NCBI RefSeq assembly: GCF_900100355.1
Contig: NZ_FNFH01000008.1
Span: forward strand, 62,001-126,000
Source of the DNA: Microbulbifer yueqingensis
GTDB taxonomy: Bacteria; Pseudomonadota; Gammaproteobacteria; Pseudomonadales; Cellvibrionaceae
Length of the DNA: 64,000 nucleotides
Direction of reading: 5' to 3'
Shown here: in pieces, positions 53,969-64,000 of the stretch
Layout: each line of letters opens with the position of its first letter
Numbering within the stretch: the first letter of the stretch is position 1
Notes under the pieces: model-generated
Told to the model about the DNA's origin: nothing
What the model saw: the letters and a program-made list of their open reading frames with translations, nothing else
Database searches by the model: none
Position numbers and translations under genes: made by a program

Positions 53969-54922
53969 CTAGCTGCCCAGCCCGCTGCGGGGGTCGAAAC
54001 TGAATGCCTCGCTGAATGTGCGGTAGGCCTCTTTCTGCGCCTCGCTCTCCGCCGGCGGTGCCGTGACCTGCAGCACCACGTACATGTCGCCGGGCTCCTT
54101 GGCGGGGATGCCGCGTCCCTTCAGGCGCAGCCTGGCGCCGCTCCTGCTATTGGCGGGAATGGTCAGGTGGATCTCGCCCTCGGGGGTGGGCACTTTCACC
54201 TTCGCCCCCAGCGCCGCCTCCCAGGGCGCCACCGGCAGGTTCAGGTACACCGTCTTGCCCTCGACCGAATAGAGGGGGTGGGGATTGAAGCTGATCTCCA
54301 GGTACAGGTCGCCGGGCTTGCCCTCGCCGAAACCGGGCTCGCCCTGGCCGGCCAGGCGGATCTGCTGGCCCTCGGTGACGCCCCTGGGGATCTTCACGTT
54401 GAGCTTGCGCTCCTTGAGCTGCGGCCGGCCGTCGGGCCCCAGTTCGGAATGCTTGAGGGAAATCTGGCGGGTGCCGCCGTGGTAGCTGTCTTCCAGGTCG
54501 ATGGCGATCCGGGCATAGGTGTTCTCGCCCTGGGCGTGGTACTGGCGCTGGCGCGCCCCGCCACCAAAACCGTGGAAACCGCCGCGGCCGAACAGGCTCT
54601 CGAAGAAGTCGCTGAACGCCTCCGAGTCGGCGCCGGTATAGCCACCGCCATGGAACTCGAAGCCTTCGTCCCAGTTGGGCGGCGGGCGGAAGTCCTGGCC
54701 GGCCTGGTAGCCGCTGCCCAGCTGGTCGTAAGCGGCGCGCTTCTCCGGATCCTTCAACACCTCGTAGGCCTCGCCCACTTCCTTGAAGCGATCCTCGGCG
54801 CCGGCCTCCTTGCTGATATCCGGGTGGTATTTGCGCGCCAGCTTGCGGTAGGCGCGCTTGATCTCGGCCTGGCTGGCATCCCGCTCCAGGCCGAGAATCT
54901 GGTAGTAGTCCCTGTATTCCAT
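53969..54922 (-). CDS. cbpA: DnaJ-class co-chaperone CbpA
   Basis: A 317-residue J-domain protein starting [12 protein letters not shown] at ATG 54922. The HPD motif (YHPDIS) is intact, followed by a Gly/Phe linker ([12 protein letters not shown]) and two C-terminal substrate domains without the DnaJ zinc finger. This is CbpA rather than DnaJ. It works with DnaK. The extension to 54973 is not typical. Confidence 0.93.
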   Translation of the reverse strand: MEYRDYYQILGLERDASQAEIKRAYRKLARKYHPDISKEAGAEDRFKEVGEAYEVLKDPEKRAAYDQLGSGYQAGQDFRPPPNWDEGFEFHGGGYTGADSEAFSDFFESLFGRGGFHGFGGGARQRQYHAQGENTYARIAIDLEDSYHGGTRQISLKHSELGPDGRPQLKERKLNVKIPRGVTEGQQIRLAGQGEPGFGEGKPGDLYLEISFNPHPLYSVEGKTVYLNLPVAPWEAALGAKVKVPTPEGEIHLTIPANSRSGARLRLKGRGIPAKEPGDMYVVLQVTAPPAESEAQKEAYRTFSEAFSFDPRSGLGS

Positions 54923-55082
54923 GGCTCTAATAAAGCTGAATTTTTCCGCCCTTGCCATGCCGGCGCCGGACATACTTTACAAAGCCTGTGCCAGCCGTGC
55001 GCCACGGGCCGGATGTGGTTGCGCTCCCGCGCTTCCCGGCCGAAAGCCGACCGGGTGGCGGGGAGCCCCCTGCGGCGGGGAA

Positions 55083-55403
55083 CTACTTCTCGTTCAGGCT
55101 AAGCACCCATTCCGCCAGGAGGCGCGCCTCCTCCTCGGTCACGGGATTCGGCGGCATTGCCATAGGGCCCCACTTGCCGCTGACCCCGTTTTTGATGCTG
55201 GTGGCCAGCATTTCCACCGCGCCTTCCTGGCCAGCGTATTTGGCTCCTATCTCCTTCAGCGCCGGGCCCACCATCTTGCCGTCAACCTGGTGACAGGCCA
55301 CACAGGGCTTGCTCTTGAACAGGGCCTCACCATCCTGTGCCTGGAGCGGTACGGCGCCCAACACGCCTATTGTCAGGCCAATGGCCAACAGTTGCTTTTT
55401 CAC
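55083..55403 (-). CDS. c-type cytochrome (c551/c5 type), periplasmic
   Basis: A 106-residue protein starting at GTG 55403 (AGGA before it). Signal peptide [22 protein letters not shown], haem-binding C-V-A-C-H, and an axial Met in PMAMPPNPV. At the end of the nos cluster it would feed electrons to NosZ from the bc1 complex or quinol pathway. Its start is 13 bases after the nosL stop. A hairpin-rich spacer follows (55035-55055). Confidence 0.9.
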   Translation of the reverse strand: MKKQLLAIGLTIGVLGAVPLQAQDGEALFKSKPCVACHQVDGKMVGPALKEIGAKYAGQEGAVEMLATSIKNGVSGKWGPMAMPPNPVTEEEARLLAEWVLSLNEK

Positions 55404-55416
55404 AGTGCTTCCTCTT

Positions 55417-56019
55417 TCACTCGGGTTGGTTGTGTTTATGGCCATGGGGCGATGTCGCCTCCATGGAGACAGGTTCCGCCTGGTCGCGTGCCTCGCCGGG
55501 CGCCGCAATATCCCCGTGCAGGTGCGCCAGCTTAACCTGGCCGTATTCGAGCACAGAGCCGCCGAACTCCATCGCAAAATGTTGCGCCGCATGCCTTGAG
55601 GCGAAGGAGGCCACGGTTGGCCCCATGGCCCCGCGGCGGCTGGAACCGGTTACGTAAAAGGCCTCGCGAGCATCAACCAGGGCTGTATCCGCCGGGTCTT
55701 GCCAGTCCGTCCGCGCCATGTCGTGCACGTACACAGTGAGGTTGCGGTGAATGTTTTCCGGCTGGAGCAGCCAGGTAAGGAGATCCCGGGTAGAACAGAA
55801 CTTCCGTACCTGGCGTCCCTGTTCTCCTATCGCCTGCCCCTTCGGGCCGGGAAAGGGCTGGATGGCCATGCCGCACACGTGGCACTCGTCTGCAGACTGG
55901 AAATGCACCGGCGGTGCGACCGCGGCCGTTTCCACCGAAGGCTCGGAACATCCGGCGGCCATCGACAACAATGCCGCAACGCCGAGATAGATCGCGGCCA
56001 GTTTCATCGTACCGGGCAT
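55417..56019 (-). CDS. nosL: Nitrous-oxide reductase accessory lipoprotein NosL
   Basis: A 200-residue copper-binding lipoprotein with the lipobox MAAGC (Cys24). The Cu-binding motif ADECHVCGM (C46, C49, M51) and the [14 protein letters not shown] segment are typical. NosL delivers Cu(I) for the CuZ site assembled via NosDFY. A His-rich tail ([11 protein letters not shown]) adds potential metal ligands. Begins two bases before the end of the nosY gene region, in the operon order nosDFYL. Confidence 0.93.
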   Translation of the reverse strand: MPGTMKLAAIYLGVAALLSMAAGCSEPSVETAAVAPPVHFQSADECHVCGMAIQPFPGPKGQAIGEQGRQVRKFCSTRDLLTWLLQPENIHRNLTVYVHDMARTDWQDPADTALVDAREAFYVTGSSRRGAMGPTVASFASRHAAQHFAMEFGGSVLEYGQVKLAHLHGDIAAPGEARDQAEPVSMEATSPHGHKHNQPE

Positions 56020-56021
56020 GG

Positions 56022-56852
56022 TTATAACCTCCGTTTCAGGAATAGTGCCCAGGCAGCGGTAAACGGCACCACTGTCCAGACCGCCAACGCCAGCCACAGC
56101 CCCCAGGGCCCGAACGGCAGATCCGCTCCCAGGCTCAGCACACCGGTGAGCTCGCCACCATCGCTGAACGCGACAATATTGAGCAGGCGGTAGATATCGG
56201 TGGGATTCAGCAGCAGCAGCCAGGGCAGCAGGTCGGGATTGAATGCTCCCTTGCTGGCCACCAGGATCCCCAGCAACACCAGGTCGAACACCAGCACGAA
56301 CAGGAACCACACTCCCAGCGCAATACCAGCCGCTACCGGCTTTTCACTGACCCGCACACTCGCCAGGTACGCCAGGGCAACAAAGCCCCAGCCCAGCAGC
56401 ACCGACGACAGGATAAAGCGCAGCAGCGCCTCCAGCAGCGGTGCCACCGCAACGCCGTCCACCAGCAGTGCGATGGCCAGCCCCGCCAGCCCAAAGCCAA
56501 GCGCGGTGGCCAGTGCCAGGGTCAGGCCGTGGCCGAGGAATTTCCCCAGCAGGAGTTGCCCCCGGGTCAGGGGATAGGTCAGGAGCAACAGCAGGGTCCC
56601 GCCCTCGTCCTCACCGACAATGGCGTCGTACGCCAGCAGCAGGGCAATCAGCGGAATCAGGAAAATGCCCAGGCTGGCCAGGCTGGCGATGGTGGCCGGT
56701 GTATTGCCATAGCCGATGCTGCCGGAGGCGGCGGCACCGAACCAGGCGATGCCCATGGCCAGGGTGGCGAACACCAGGCTGATGGCGAGCAACCAGCGGT
56801 TGCGCAGGCTGTCACTCAGCTCCTTGCGGGCAATGCTCCAGATACTCGACAT
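56022..56852 (-). CDS. nosY: ABC transporter permease NosY
   Basis: A 276-residue membrane permease with six hydrophobic helices (from residue 20: LLAISLVFATLAMGIAWF; then IFLIPLIALLLAYDAIVG and so on). The GEDEGGTLLLLLTYPLTRGQLLLGK loop is the NosY/ABC-2 signature. With NosF and NosD it supports maturation of the CuZ centre. It starts one base after the nosF stop. Confidence 0.92.
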   Translation of the reverse strand: MSSIWSIARKELSDSLRNRWLLAISLVFATLAMGIAWFGAAASGSIGYGNTPATIASLASLGIFLIPLIALLLAYDAIVGEDEGGTLLLLLTYPLTRGQLLLGKFLGHGLTLALATALGFGLAGLAIALLVDGVAVAPLLEALLRFILSSVLLGWGFVALAYLASVRVSEKPVAAGIALGVWFLFVLVFDLVLLGILVASKGAFNPDLLPWLLLLNPTDIYRLLNIVAFSDGGELTGVLSLGADLPFGPWGLWLALAVWTVVPFTAAWALFLKRRL

Positions 56853-56853
56853 T

Positions 56854-57765
56854 TCAGCACCCTCCGCCGGCGACGCCGGTGAAATGGCAGTAAAGATCCT
56901 CCAGCGTGGGCTGCTGGATCTGCAGGTCATCGAGCTCAGCGCTGTTCATCAACGACCGGATGGCCGTCATCTTGTCCCCGGGGCGGACGTCCAGCTCGAT
57001 GGTATTGCTGTCCCGGGTCACGGTATCCAGCCGAGGTACATTGCCGTTCAGGCGCTGCAGCAGCTCGTCGGCACCCGGGGCCTGCGCCTTCAGGCGAACC
57101 GGCAGGCCGGCCTGCCGGCGCAGGGAGGCCAGGTTTCCCCTGGCCACCAGGCGTCCCCCGGCAAGAATGGCCGCCTCGTCGATATAGGGCTCCACACCCG
57201 GCAAGACGTGGGAGCAGAGTACGATGCCGGTGCCGCTGTCCCGCAGCCGGCGCAGCAGCCGGTAGAGATCGGCGGTGGCGACCGGGTCCAGTCCCGTCGT
57301 CGGTTCATCCAGCATCAGCAGCTCCGGGCTTCCCAGCAGCGCCTGGGCCAGCCCCAGCCGCTGCTTCATGCCCTTGGAGTAGGTCCTGACCCGGCGCCCG
57401 GACGCCTCGGCCAGACCGACCTGTTCCAGCAGCTCGGGCACCTGGCGGCGGGGCGCGTCCTTCAGGCGGGCGAAATGGGCCAGGGTCTCGCGCCCGGTGA
57501 GCTGCGGATAGAACATCACATTCTCCGGCAGGTAACCGATGCGCCGGGCCACGTCCGGTGCCCCCGGCTGCCCACCGAGGACGGCCAGCCGACCCCGGTC
57601 CGGCGCCATCAGGCCGAGGATCAGTTTGATGGTGGTGGTCTTGCCGGCACCGTTGTGCCCGAACAGGCCGAGAATGCGCCCGGCGCCCAGTGCGAGGCTG
57701 ATGTCCCGCAGCACCGGCTGGCGGTCGTAGCCGTAGTCGATGTGTTCCAGCTCAAAACAATTCAT
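56854..57765 (-). CDS. nosF: ABC transporter ATP-binding protein NosF
   Basis: A 303-residue ABC ATPase: Walker A GHNGAGKTT, signature YSKGMKQRLGL, Walker B LLMLDEPTTGLD and the switch His in CSHVLPGV. It powers the NosDFY copper/sulfur maturation system. Its start is three bases after the nosD stop. Confidence 0.94.
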   Translation of the reverse strand: MNCFELEHIDYGYDRQPVLRDISLALGAGRILGLFGHNGAGKTTTIKLILGLMAPDRGRLAVLGGQPGAPDVARRIGYLPENVMFYPQLTGRETLAHFARLKDAPRRQVPELLEQVGLAEASGRRVRTYSKGMKQRLGLAQALLGSPELLMLDEPTTGLDPVATADLYRLLRRLRDSGTGIVLCSHVLPGVEPYIDEAAILAGGRLVARGNLASLRRQAGLPVRLKAQAPGADELLQRLNGNVPRLDTVTRDSNTIELDVRPGDKMTAIRSLMNSAELDDLQIQQPTLEDLYCHFTGVAGGGC

Positions 57766-57768
57766 TCT

Positions 57769-59049
57769 TTACTTCTCCTGCAGCGCCGCTGGCAGCCGCA
57801 TCAAAGGATGCTTGTCGGCGACTCCCGCCGGCTTCACCACCGGGAAGGCGCGCTGCACCCAGCGCAGGGTATCGACAGCGGGGCTGTTCATCAGCACCCG
57901 GGCCTGCGGGTAAGTCCACAGCAGCCGGTCGACCTGGTCGTTCGGTTCATAGGCCACGTCCCCGACCCCATCCTGGTCCCGGTCCCAGCCGAGGTAATCG
58001 CTCCAGAAGTTCCCGCGGCCGGCGTCCGACCACTCTTGCGGCCGGGTGGCGACGTACTTCACCTGGCGCCGGTTATCGATAAAACCGTTGCCAAATACCT
58101 GGTTGTCTTCCGATCCCGCGGTCAGGTGGATGCCGATATCACTGTCGCGAAACACATTGCCGCTGAAGGTGTTGTACAGGGAGTTGTAAATGAACACCGC
58201 CTTGCCCTCGGCCCCCTGGATGTCCACCCCGGCACTCTGGCCCTGGCGGACGCCGGTTATGACGTTGCCGCGAATCTCGGACTGGGTGATGAAGTTCATC
58301 AGGATGCCGTAGTTGCGATCGCCCTCGGAGTGGTTGTCGATCACCGTCAGCCGCTTACTCTGCATCAGCGCATAGCCGGTGCGGGTGTTGCGGGTGATGT
58401 TTCCCTCCAGGTGATTGCTGTGGGAATACATGTAGTGAATGCCATAGCGCAGGTCGCTCATGACATTGCCAATAATTCGATTGTGGTTTGCCGTTTCGAT
58501 ATAGATCGCATCGCGGGTCTGCTGAATGCGATTGCCCTCGATCAGCGCCCCCTGCGTATTAAACAGGTGAATACCGTTGCCGCGATCCTGGGACCGCAGC
58601 GTGGCGTCCCCGCGCACGCGGTTGTTGCGCACGCGGACATTCCTGGCCGCGTCCAGCCAGATGCCGAAGCCGGGCCCGGTCAGGGTGTTGTCCTCGATTG
58701 CGGCACCGCTGGCAGACCTGGCGACGAAGATTCCCGCATCGAGCTGGTTCAGGTCCGCGCCCCAGTTGCGGACCATGCAGCCGCGCAAGGTGACATCGGG
58801 GGCGGTGATGACCACGGCGTGGCCCCGCCCCCCACCGTCGATCACGGTATTGTTGGAACACTGGATGGTCACATTCGCCACCTCGATGCGAATGGGCGGC
58901 AGCTCGCCCCCGGGCAGCAACAACTGCTCGCCCGGGGAGAGTGCATCCAACTGCGGCTGTACGCCGGCACTCGCCATCAGGCTCCAGCCGCAGAGCCAGC
59001 CCAGGGCCCAGAAACGGCAGCCACCGGGTCCAGTGATCCAATTCTTCAT
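57769..59049 (-). CDS. nosD: Periplasmic copper-maturation protein NosD
   Basis: A 426-residue right-handed beta-helix protein with an N-terminal signal peptide (FWALGWLCGWSLMASA). Repeated N-x-I/V-x-G-N and G-I-x-L units (NHNRIIGNVMSDLRYGIHYM, SEIRGNVITGVRQG) are typical of NosD. It is the substrate-side partner of NosFY. Gap to nosZ is ten bases. Confidence 0.92.
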   Translation of the reverse strand: MKNWITGPGGCRFWALGWLCGWSLMASAGVQPQLDALSPGEQLLLPGGELPPIRIEVANVTIQCSNNTVIDGGGRGHAVVITAPDVTLRGCMVRNWGADLNQLDAGIFVARSASGAAIEDNTLTGPGFGIWLDAARNVRVRNNRVRGDATLRSQDRGNGIHLFNTQGALIEGNRIQQTRDAIYIETANHNRIIGNVMSDLRYGIHYMYSHSNHLEGNITRNTRTGYALMQSKRLTVIDNHSEGDRNYGILMNFITQSEIRGNVITGVRQGQSAGVDIQGAEGKAVFIYNSLYNTFSGNVFRDSDIGIHLTAGSEDNQVFGNGFIDNRRQVKYVATRPQEWSDAGRGNFWSDYLGWDRDQDGVGDVAYEPNDQVDRLLWTYPQARVLMNSPAVDTLRWVQRAFPVVKPAGVADKHPLMRLPAALQEK

Positions 59050-59059
59050 ACCGTAACCG

Positions 59060-60961
59060 TCAGGCCTTTTCCACGATCATCCGGCCACGCATTTCCATGT
59101 GCAGGGCGTGGCAGAACCAGTTGCAGTAATACCAGAAGACCCCCGGCCTATCGGCGGTGAAGGTCACCGAGCTGGTCTGCTGCGGGCTGATCTCCATACT
59201 GGCGCCGTGGTTGACCATGCAGAAACCGTGGGTTACGTCTTCGACAGTATCCAGGTTGGTGACGTACACCGTGACTTCATCTCCCTGCTTGACCTTGAAC
59301 TCGGTTATTCCGAAGGCCGGTGCCACCGAGGTCATGTACACCCGCACCTTCTGGCCGTCCCGGACCACCTTGTTGTCGGTCTCCAGGGTGACGCCATCCT
59401 TTGTGGCCTGTTCCCGTGCACTGGCAAAGAACGGATCGTTGCGGTCGTAGATTTTCCGGGTCTTGATCTGGTCACGGCGGACCAGGATACAGTCGTGCGG
59501 CTCCGCGTAGGTGGGGCCGTCGTGCACCAGTTTCATTTCCTCGCCGGAAATATCGATCAACTGGTCATTCTCTGCATGCAGCGGCCCCGTGGGCAGGAAG
59601 CGGTCCTTGGAGAATTTGGACAGCACCACCAGCCACTTGCCATCGGCATCCCGGGATTCGGTCAGGGAGGCGTGGTTGTGGCCGGGCTGGTAATGGACAT
59701 CCAGCTTCTGGCGAATGTAATTGACCTTTTCACCGCCGTAATGGCGAATGGCATCCGCGATATTCCATTTGGCCACCTGGCTGTCGATAAACAGCGTGGT
59801 GTAGGCATTGCCGCGGCCATCGAAAGTAGTGTGCAGCGGACCCAGCCCCAGTTCGGGCTCAGCCACCACCACATCGCGCTCTTTGCCCAGCTTGCCCTCG
59901 AACAGGTCATCCAGCTTATCGATCTCAATGATGGTCACGGTCGGCGACAACTTGCCGTTGGCAATAAAGTATTTGCCATCCGGCGAGGTGTTGAGTCCAT
60001 GGGGATTCTTTGGCACCGGAATGTAACGGGTCAGGTTGGAGCCGTGGCGGCCATCCACCACCGGCACACGGGAATTGCCGATGGTTGTGAAGTTGCCGGC
60101 CTTCACCGCGGCCTCGATGCGTGGAATGTTGAAGACCACCACCCAGTCACGGTCGTTGCGCATGGTACCGGCCAGGTCCAGCGCTTTTTCCGAGTTGTAG
60201 CAGGTGGCGGCGGCGTACCTGCCTGTATAGTCGGCGTCAGTGTTGTCCAGGTTACCGTCGACGATGACCTGGAACGCCACCTCCATGGTTTCCGCATCGA
60301 TGGCGTTGAACATGGTGTAATGGTCTTCCATATTTTCCATGTTGGTGCCGTCGTTGGGCTGGGGGATCACGAACTCCCCATTGCAGAAGACGTAATTGGT
60401 CTTCGGCACCTTCTGCAGGCGCAGGCCGTGCACCGCCTGGACGTTGGGAACATGCGTGATCTTGTCACACTTCATGATGTCCAGGCGGATGCGCGCCACG
60501 CGCGTGTTGGCCTTGTCGTTGATAAACAGGTATTTGCCGTCGTAACGGCCATCGGTCATGGAAATGTGCGGATGGTGCGTGTCGCCGTTGAGATGGACGT
60601 TGTCGTGGCCCAGCACATCCCTGCTCTCGTTGGTGAGGCCCCAGCCGGTGGCGGAATCCACGTTAAACACAGGGATCCGCATCAGCTCGCGCATGGACGG
60701 CACGCCCAGGACCCGGACCTCGCCCGAGTGTCCGCCGCTCCAGAAACCGTAGTACTCGTCCAGCTCACCGGGATGAACGGCGGCCTTGTTGCGTGCTTCC
60801 TTCGCAGCTGCCGCCCAGGTTTCCCGTGACATTACCGCCGACCCCAGACCGGCGACACCGGTTGCGCCGGCCACACCGGCAAGTGCGGTCGCACCCAGAA
60901 AATTGCGGCGGCTTACATCAGTCCCGGTTCCCTTTTCTTTTGAAGTTTTTCGCTTGCTCAT
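59060..60961 (-). CDS. nosZ: Nitrous-oxide reductase NosZ
   Basis: A 633-residue periplasmic copper enzyme reducing N2O to N2. The twin-arginine signal [16 protein letters not shown] marks Tat export of the folded protein (clade I type). The beta propeller holds the His ligands of CuZ, and the C-terminal cupredoxin domain binds CuA through C613, W615, C617, H621 and M624 in [12 protein letters not shown]. All key ligands are intact. In the nosRZDFYL operon order. Confidence 0.96.
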   Translation of the reverse strand: MSKRKTSKEKGTGTDVSRRNFLGATALAGVAGATGVAGLGSAVMSRETWAAAAKEARNKAAVHPGELDEYYGFWSGGHSGEVRVLGVPSMRELMRIPVFNVDSATGWGLTNESRDVLGHDNVHLNGDTHHPHISMTDGRYDGKYLFINDKANTRVARIRLDIMKCDKITHVPNVQAVHGLRLQKVPKTNYVFCNGEFVIPQPNDGTNMENMEDHYTMFNAIDAETMEVAFQVIVDGNLDNTDADYTGRYAAATCYNSEKALDLAGTMRNDRDWVVVFNIPRIEAAVKAGNFTTIGNSRVPVVDGRHGSNLTRYIPVPKNPHGLNTSPDGKYFIANGKLSPTVTIIEIDKLDDLFEGKLGKERDVVVAEPELGLGPLHTTFDGRGNAYTTLFIDSQVAKWNIADAIRHYGGEKVNYIRQKLDVHYQPGHNHASLTESRDADGKWLVVLSKFSKDRFLPTGPLHAENDQLIDISGEEMKLVHDGPTYAEPHDCILVRRDQIKTRKIYDRNDPFFASAREQATKDGVTLETDNKVVRDGQKVRVYMTSVAPAFGITEFKVKQGDEVTVYVTNLDTVEDVTHGFCMVNHGASMEISPQQTSSVTFTADRPGVFWYYCNWFCHALHMEMRGRMIVEKA

Positions 60962-61003
60962 TGTGTCTTCTCCGCTGTTGATATTCGAGATTGGTTCGGG
61001 TGC

Positions 61004-63169
61004 TCAATCGAGCTCCACCACGGGAATCTGTTGTCGAGATTTTTTGGGTGAATTCCGCCCGCGGCCGCGGCGTTTGTTGATCAGCGGCGGGCATTTATGG
61101 TCATCGAAATAGGTCATCTGGCAATCCAGGCAATAGTGGCACTCGGTAAAGTTGATGGTGCCATCGGGGTGAATGGCCTGGATTTCACATTCCTTCTCAC
61201 AGAGCCGGCAGGGGTTCCCGCATTCGCGGCGGCGCTTTAGCCAGTCGAAAATCCTGAAGCGGCTGGGCAGGGCAAGCGCCGCGCCCAGCGGGCAGAGATA
61301 GCGGCAATAGACCTTGCGGGTGAACAGGTTGACGGCCACCAGTGCCAGCGCATAGGTGACGAAGGGCCAGCTGCGGTCGAAGTGCAGGGTGATCGCGGTC
61401 TTGAAGGGCTCAACCTCTGCCAGCTGTTCGGCGGTGGCCACGGACTCCAGCGAGACCCCGAAGAGCCCGAGAAGAATCAGGTATTTGATTGCCCACAGCC
61501 GCTCGTGCACCGCAAACGGCAGGTTGTATTGGGGCACCTTCAGTTTGCGCGCCATCTCGTTCACCAGCTCCTGCAGCGCGCCGAACGGGCACAGCCAGCC
61601 GCAGTAGACCGCGCGTCCCCACAGCAGCACTATCGCCGCCACTGCCGTCCACAGCACGAAGAGCACCGGGTCGATCAAAAACAGGTCCCAGCTGAATCCG
61701 GTGAACACGCTGTGCAAAAAGGCCAGCACATTGACGATAGACAACTGCCCGAGTGCGTACCAGCCGATAAGGAACAGGGTGTAGACCAGGAATGCGTGCC
61801 GGATATTGCGCATCAACCGCGGCTTGCGCACCAGCCAGTTCTGGAAGAAGAGAATGAACAGCAGTACTGCGATGCCCCCGCCCAGCGCGACCACCTGGAA
61901 TTGCCGCTGATACCAGACCTGAACCCACATGGGCTGCTCCGCCAGCCATTCGGCGTCGGACAACTGCGGCTGTGGCCGCGTGAAATAGTCGGCCGGTAAC
62001 TGGTAGTTCAGGGGGAATACCCGGAATTCGCTGTCCAGCGGGCCGGTTTGCCGCTTGATGGTGAGTTCCAGGCTCCACTCGGTACCCGGATCAAAGCGGT
62101 ACTGCTGGCGAATGATGAAAATCGCCATTTCCGTAAAATCGGGCATGCCTTCGGCGTAGACATCACTGAGGCGATAATAATCGAGATCGCGGAAGTTGAA
62201 GGTGTCGCCGAACTGGCGCACCTGGAGCCGATCGAAAATGCCGCCGCGAACATAGCCGGAGCCCTTGAAGGAGTAGTCCCCGTTGGCCATCACTGCAATG
62301 GCATGCTCGCCCTCGCGCAGCTCCGACATCAGCCAGTCGTATTGGGCGTCGCCCAGCAGGCTGCGGCCAATGGTGGGGACATTCAGGTAAGCGGTGTACA
62401 GGTCGATGACCGGGTCCTGTGGCCGGTCGCCGCCGGACAGGCCCCGGCGATCGGCCGCCGTTCCCTCAAAGGCCTTGTCGACCTGTTCCCGCTCCAGCAT
62501 CAGGCGGCGGATGGAGCCTTCGCCGGTCAGTGCCTGCCAGTCCTTTCGCTGCGGGTCCGATAAATCAATCTGCGCTAGCGGTGGCCTCTTGCTGCTTTCG
62601 CCGGCCACCAGCCCGAGGGCCTCGCCCACCTTGTGGGCGGTGCGCATGATGACTTCGTTGACCACCATGACCGTCACTGTCGCACCGGAAACTCCGTCCA
62701 CTGCGACCCGCTCCGACGAATGGCTGCCGCCGACGGCGACCCGTTGATCCGCCTTTAGCCCGGCGTATTGATCGGTGAAGTCGTGCAGGCGCTGCTCGGG
62801 TATTCCGACCAGCAGAATGGGCTCGTGATGCTCGATCACCCGCGCCGCCAGTATCTGGGCCTGCGGGTCCAGCACCACTGCCGCGTTGACCGGCTTGCCG
62901 GAATAGGCCGGGGTCTGCACGAAATCCAGGGACTGGTAGGCATAGCCCTGCAATTGGCCGTCGCCGCGAAGTTCCAGGATCGCGCGGTTGTCCTCCCGCG
63001 GGCGAACCTCCTCCACCGCCGGCAGGGCACCGGCGATAACCTGGCGCAGCGCCACCGGTTCCAGCTCGGCCAAGGGCGCCGCGAATGCCGGGGCCATACC
63101 GATCAACAACATTCCGATCAACAGCAAGCTGATCAGGAACCCCGCCATTGCCTCTATTCTTCGCATCAC
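61004..63169 (-). CDS. nosR: Regulator and electron donor NosR
   Basis: A 721-residue membrane flavo-iron-sulfur protein. After a signal helix, a periplasmic FMN-binding domain (SGATVTVMVVNEVIMRTAH contains the S/T-G-A-T FMN site) precedes about five membrane helices with CGWLCPFGALQEL and CRYLCPLGAALAL, and a C-terminal ferredoxin-like Cys block (CGNPCRLCEKECEIQAI, CHYCLDC). It supports NosZ activity and nosZ expression. The spacing to nosZ is 42 bases. Confidence 0.95.
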   Translation of the reverse strand: MMRRIEAMAGFLISLLLIGMLLIGMAPAFAAPLAELEPVALRQVIAGALPAVEEVRPREDNRAILELRGDGQLQGYAYQSLDFVQTPAYSGKPVNAAVVLDPQAQILAARVIEHHEPILLVGIPEQRLHDFTDQYAGLKADQRVAVGGSHSSERVAVDGVSGATVTVMVVNEVIMRTAHKVGEALGLVAGESSKRPPLAQIDLSDPQRKDWQALTGEGSIRRLMLEREQVDKAFEGTAADRRGLSGGDRPQDPVIDLYTAYLNVPTIGRSLLGDAQYDWLMSELREGEHAIAVMANGDYSFKGSGYVRGGIFDRLQVRQFGDTFNFRDLDYYRLSDVYAEGMPDFTEMAIFIIRQQYRFDPGTEWSLELTIKRQTGPLDSEFRVFPLNYQLPADYFTRPQPQLSDAEWLAEQPMWVQVWYQRQFQVVALGGGIAVLLFILFFQNWLVRKPRLMRNIRHAFLVYTLFLIGWYALGQLSIVNVLAFLHSVFTGFSWDLFLIDPVLFVLWTAVAAIVLLWGRAVYCGWLCPFGALQELVNEMARKLKVPQYNLPFAVHERLWAIKYLILLGLFGVSLESVATAEQLAEVEPFKTAITLHFDRSWPFVTYALALVAVNLFTRKVYCRYLCPLGAALALPSRFRIFDWLKRRRECGNPCRLCEKECEIQAIHPDGTINFTECHYCLDCQMTYFDDHKCPPLINKRRGRGRNSPKKSRQQIPVVELD

Positions 63170-63191
63170 ATCTGTCTCCAGCCCCGGGGCA

Positions 63192-63968
63192 TCATTTCTC
63201 GACGAACGCCCGCTCGATCACGTACTCATGCGGTACGCCGGCGCGGGTCTCGCGGAAGCCCCGGTCCTCGAGGATCCTGGTCAGGTCCTTCAGCATCGCC
63301 GGACTGCCGCACAGCATGAAGCGATCCTCCTCCACACTGGGCTGGGGCAGGTCCAGGTCGCTGAAGATCTTGCCGGACAGCATCAGGTCGGTCAGGCGGC
63401 CGTTGTTGCGGTAGGGCTCGCGGGTTACGGTGGGGTAATAGAGCAGTTGGTTGCGGATCATTTCGCCGAAGTACTCGTGCTCCGGCAACTCCTTTTCAAT
63501 GAAGTCCTGGTAGGCCAGCTCGGATACATAACGTACGCCGTGGGTGAGTATCACCTGGTCGAAGCGCGCGTAGACATCGGGGTCCCTGATGATGCTGAGG
63601 AAGGGCGCCAGGCCGGTGCCGGTGGACAGCAGCCACAGGCGCTTGCCAGGCAGCAGGTTATCCGCCACCAGGGTACCGGTGGGCTTGCGGCTGACGAAGA
63701 TCTCGTCGCCCGGCTGGATCTTCTGTAGCTGCGAAGTAAGGGGCCCATTTGGCACCTTGATGCTGAAAAACTCCAGTTCATCCTCGTAGTTGGCGCTGGC
63801 AATGGAGTAGGCGCGCAGCAGCGGGCGACCGCTATCCTGCTGCAGGCCGATCATCGTAAAATAGCCGTTTTCGAAGCGGAAAGCCGGGTCGCGGCTGGTC
63901 TTGAAGCTGAACAGGGTGTCGTTCCAGTGGTGGACCTCGAGCACCTTCTCTACATTTAAGTTACTCAT
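63192..63968 (-). CDS. fpr: Ferredoxin-NADP+ reductase (Fpr)
   Basis: A 258-residue FAD enzyme: FAD motif RAYSIAS, NADP motif GTGLAPFLSIIRD and C-terminal MLCGSPAMLKDLTRIL. It moves electrons between NADPH and ferredoxin or flavodoxin in the cytosol. It reads in the same direction as nosR, with only 22 bases between them, so it may share the nos transcript and supply electrons for it. Confidence 0.93.
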   Translation of the reverse strand: MSNLNVEKVLEVHHWNDTLFSFKTSRDPAFRFENGYFTMIGLQQDSGRPLLRAYSIASANYEDELEFFSIKVPNGPLTSQLQKIQPGDEIFVSRKPTGTLVADNLLPGKRLWLLSTGTGLAPFLSIIRDPDVYARFDQVILTHGVRYVSELAYQDFIEKELPEHEYFGEMIRNQLLYYPTVTREPYRNNGRLTDLMLSGKIFSDLDLPQPSVEEDRFMLCGSPAMLKDLTRILEDRGFRETRAGVPHEYVIERAFVEK

Positions 63969-64000
63969 AAACTTCTATCAACGGTCTCTGTTTACGGTCC

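Noticed and set aside
56716..59160. 814-codon rightward frame opposite nosFD
   Set aside because: Antisense shadow of the nos genes; no domain or ribosome site.

Overview
The window looks like a chromosome segment from a marine-type gammaproteobacterium. Most of it is GC-rich, with gammaproteobacterial gene content: mtgA, cbpA/cbpM, tapT, a YrbG-type antiporter, a hppD-type tyrosine-degradation cluster, and a complete nos cluster for N2O respiration. A Cellvibrionales/Microbulbifer-like host is possible, but this is an inference from gene content and not something I could search.

Layout. 1-2.5 kb: a leftward array of small unlinked proteins (DUF2199, DUF4304 and unknowns), resembling an immunity-gene array. 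2.7-9 kb: mtgA, a quinone-oxidoreductase-like MDR enzyme, a secreted protein plus a tiny lipoprotein, and a double-domain M16 peptidase lipoprotein. 9.3-13.3 kb: a membrane protein and an OsmC-YcaO fusion. 14.1-21.9 kb: the most unusual block. A near-consensus sigma54 promoter precedes a tight four-gene operon: an acidic/cationic glycine-rich protein with a C-terminal W-x-R-R-G tail; a HEVGH metalloprotease-like protein; an Ig-like plus helical protein; and a multidomain protein with two peptidoglycan-binding repeats, an M23-like domain and a lysozyme-like domain. A sigma54 activator gene converges on it.

22.3-26 kb: tapT and a GNAT gene with nearly abutting divergent starts, a 1-Cys peroxiredoxin, a membrane protein and a DUF488 protein. 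26.3-32.3 kb: an RNA-repair locus. rtcR is divergent from rtcB-rtcA, and rtcB has its own sigma54 promoter. Downstream on the same strand come a small possible ORF, a 69-nt tRNA-like RNA with a contracted anticodon loop, a structured GC-rich region and a slipin gene. These probably form one stress-induced transcript.

32.3-43 kb: accessory DNA with much AT-rich sequence. It has DUF3592-type membrane proteins, an HNH nuclease, three relics of a REP-associated (Y1) transposase, short repeated motifs, and a likely defence module: an AAA ATPase with a CxxC zinc-hook motif, a small membrane-anchored protein, and a PD-(D/E)XK-like protein with two C-terminal membrane helices. A GC-rich S41 peptidase gene sits inside it. 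43.2-55 kb: core-type genes, namely a DUF885 peptidase-like protein, a LOG-family hydrolase, hppD with a VOC protein and a FAH-family hydrolase, a serine hydrolase, a DUF533 protein, a Ca/Na antiporter, and cbpA/cbpM. 55-64 kb: fpr-nosRZDFYL-cytochrome c, all leftward, encoding nitrous-oxide reductase, its maturation and its electron supply.
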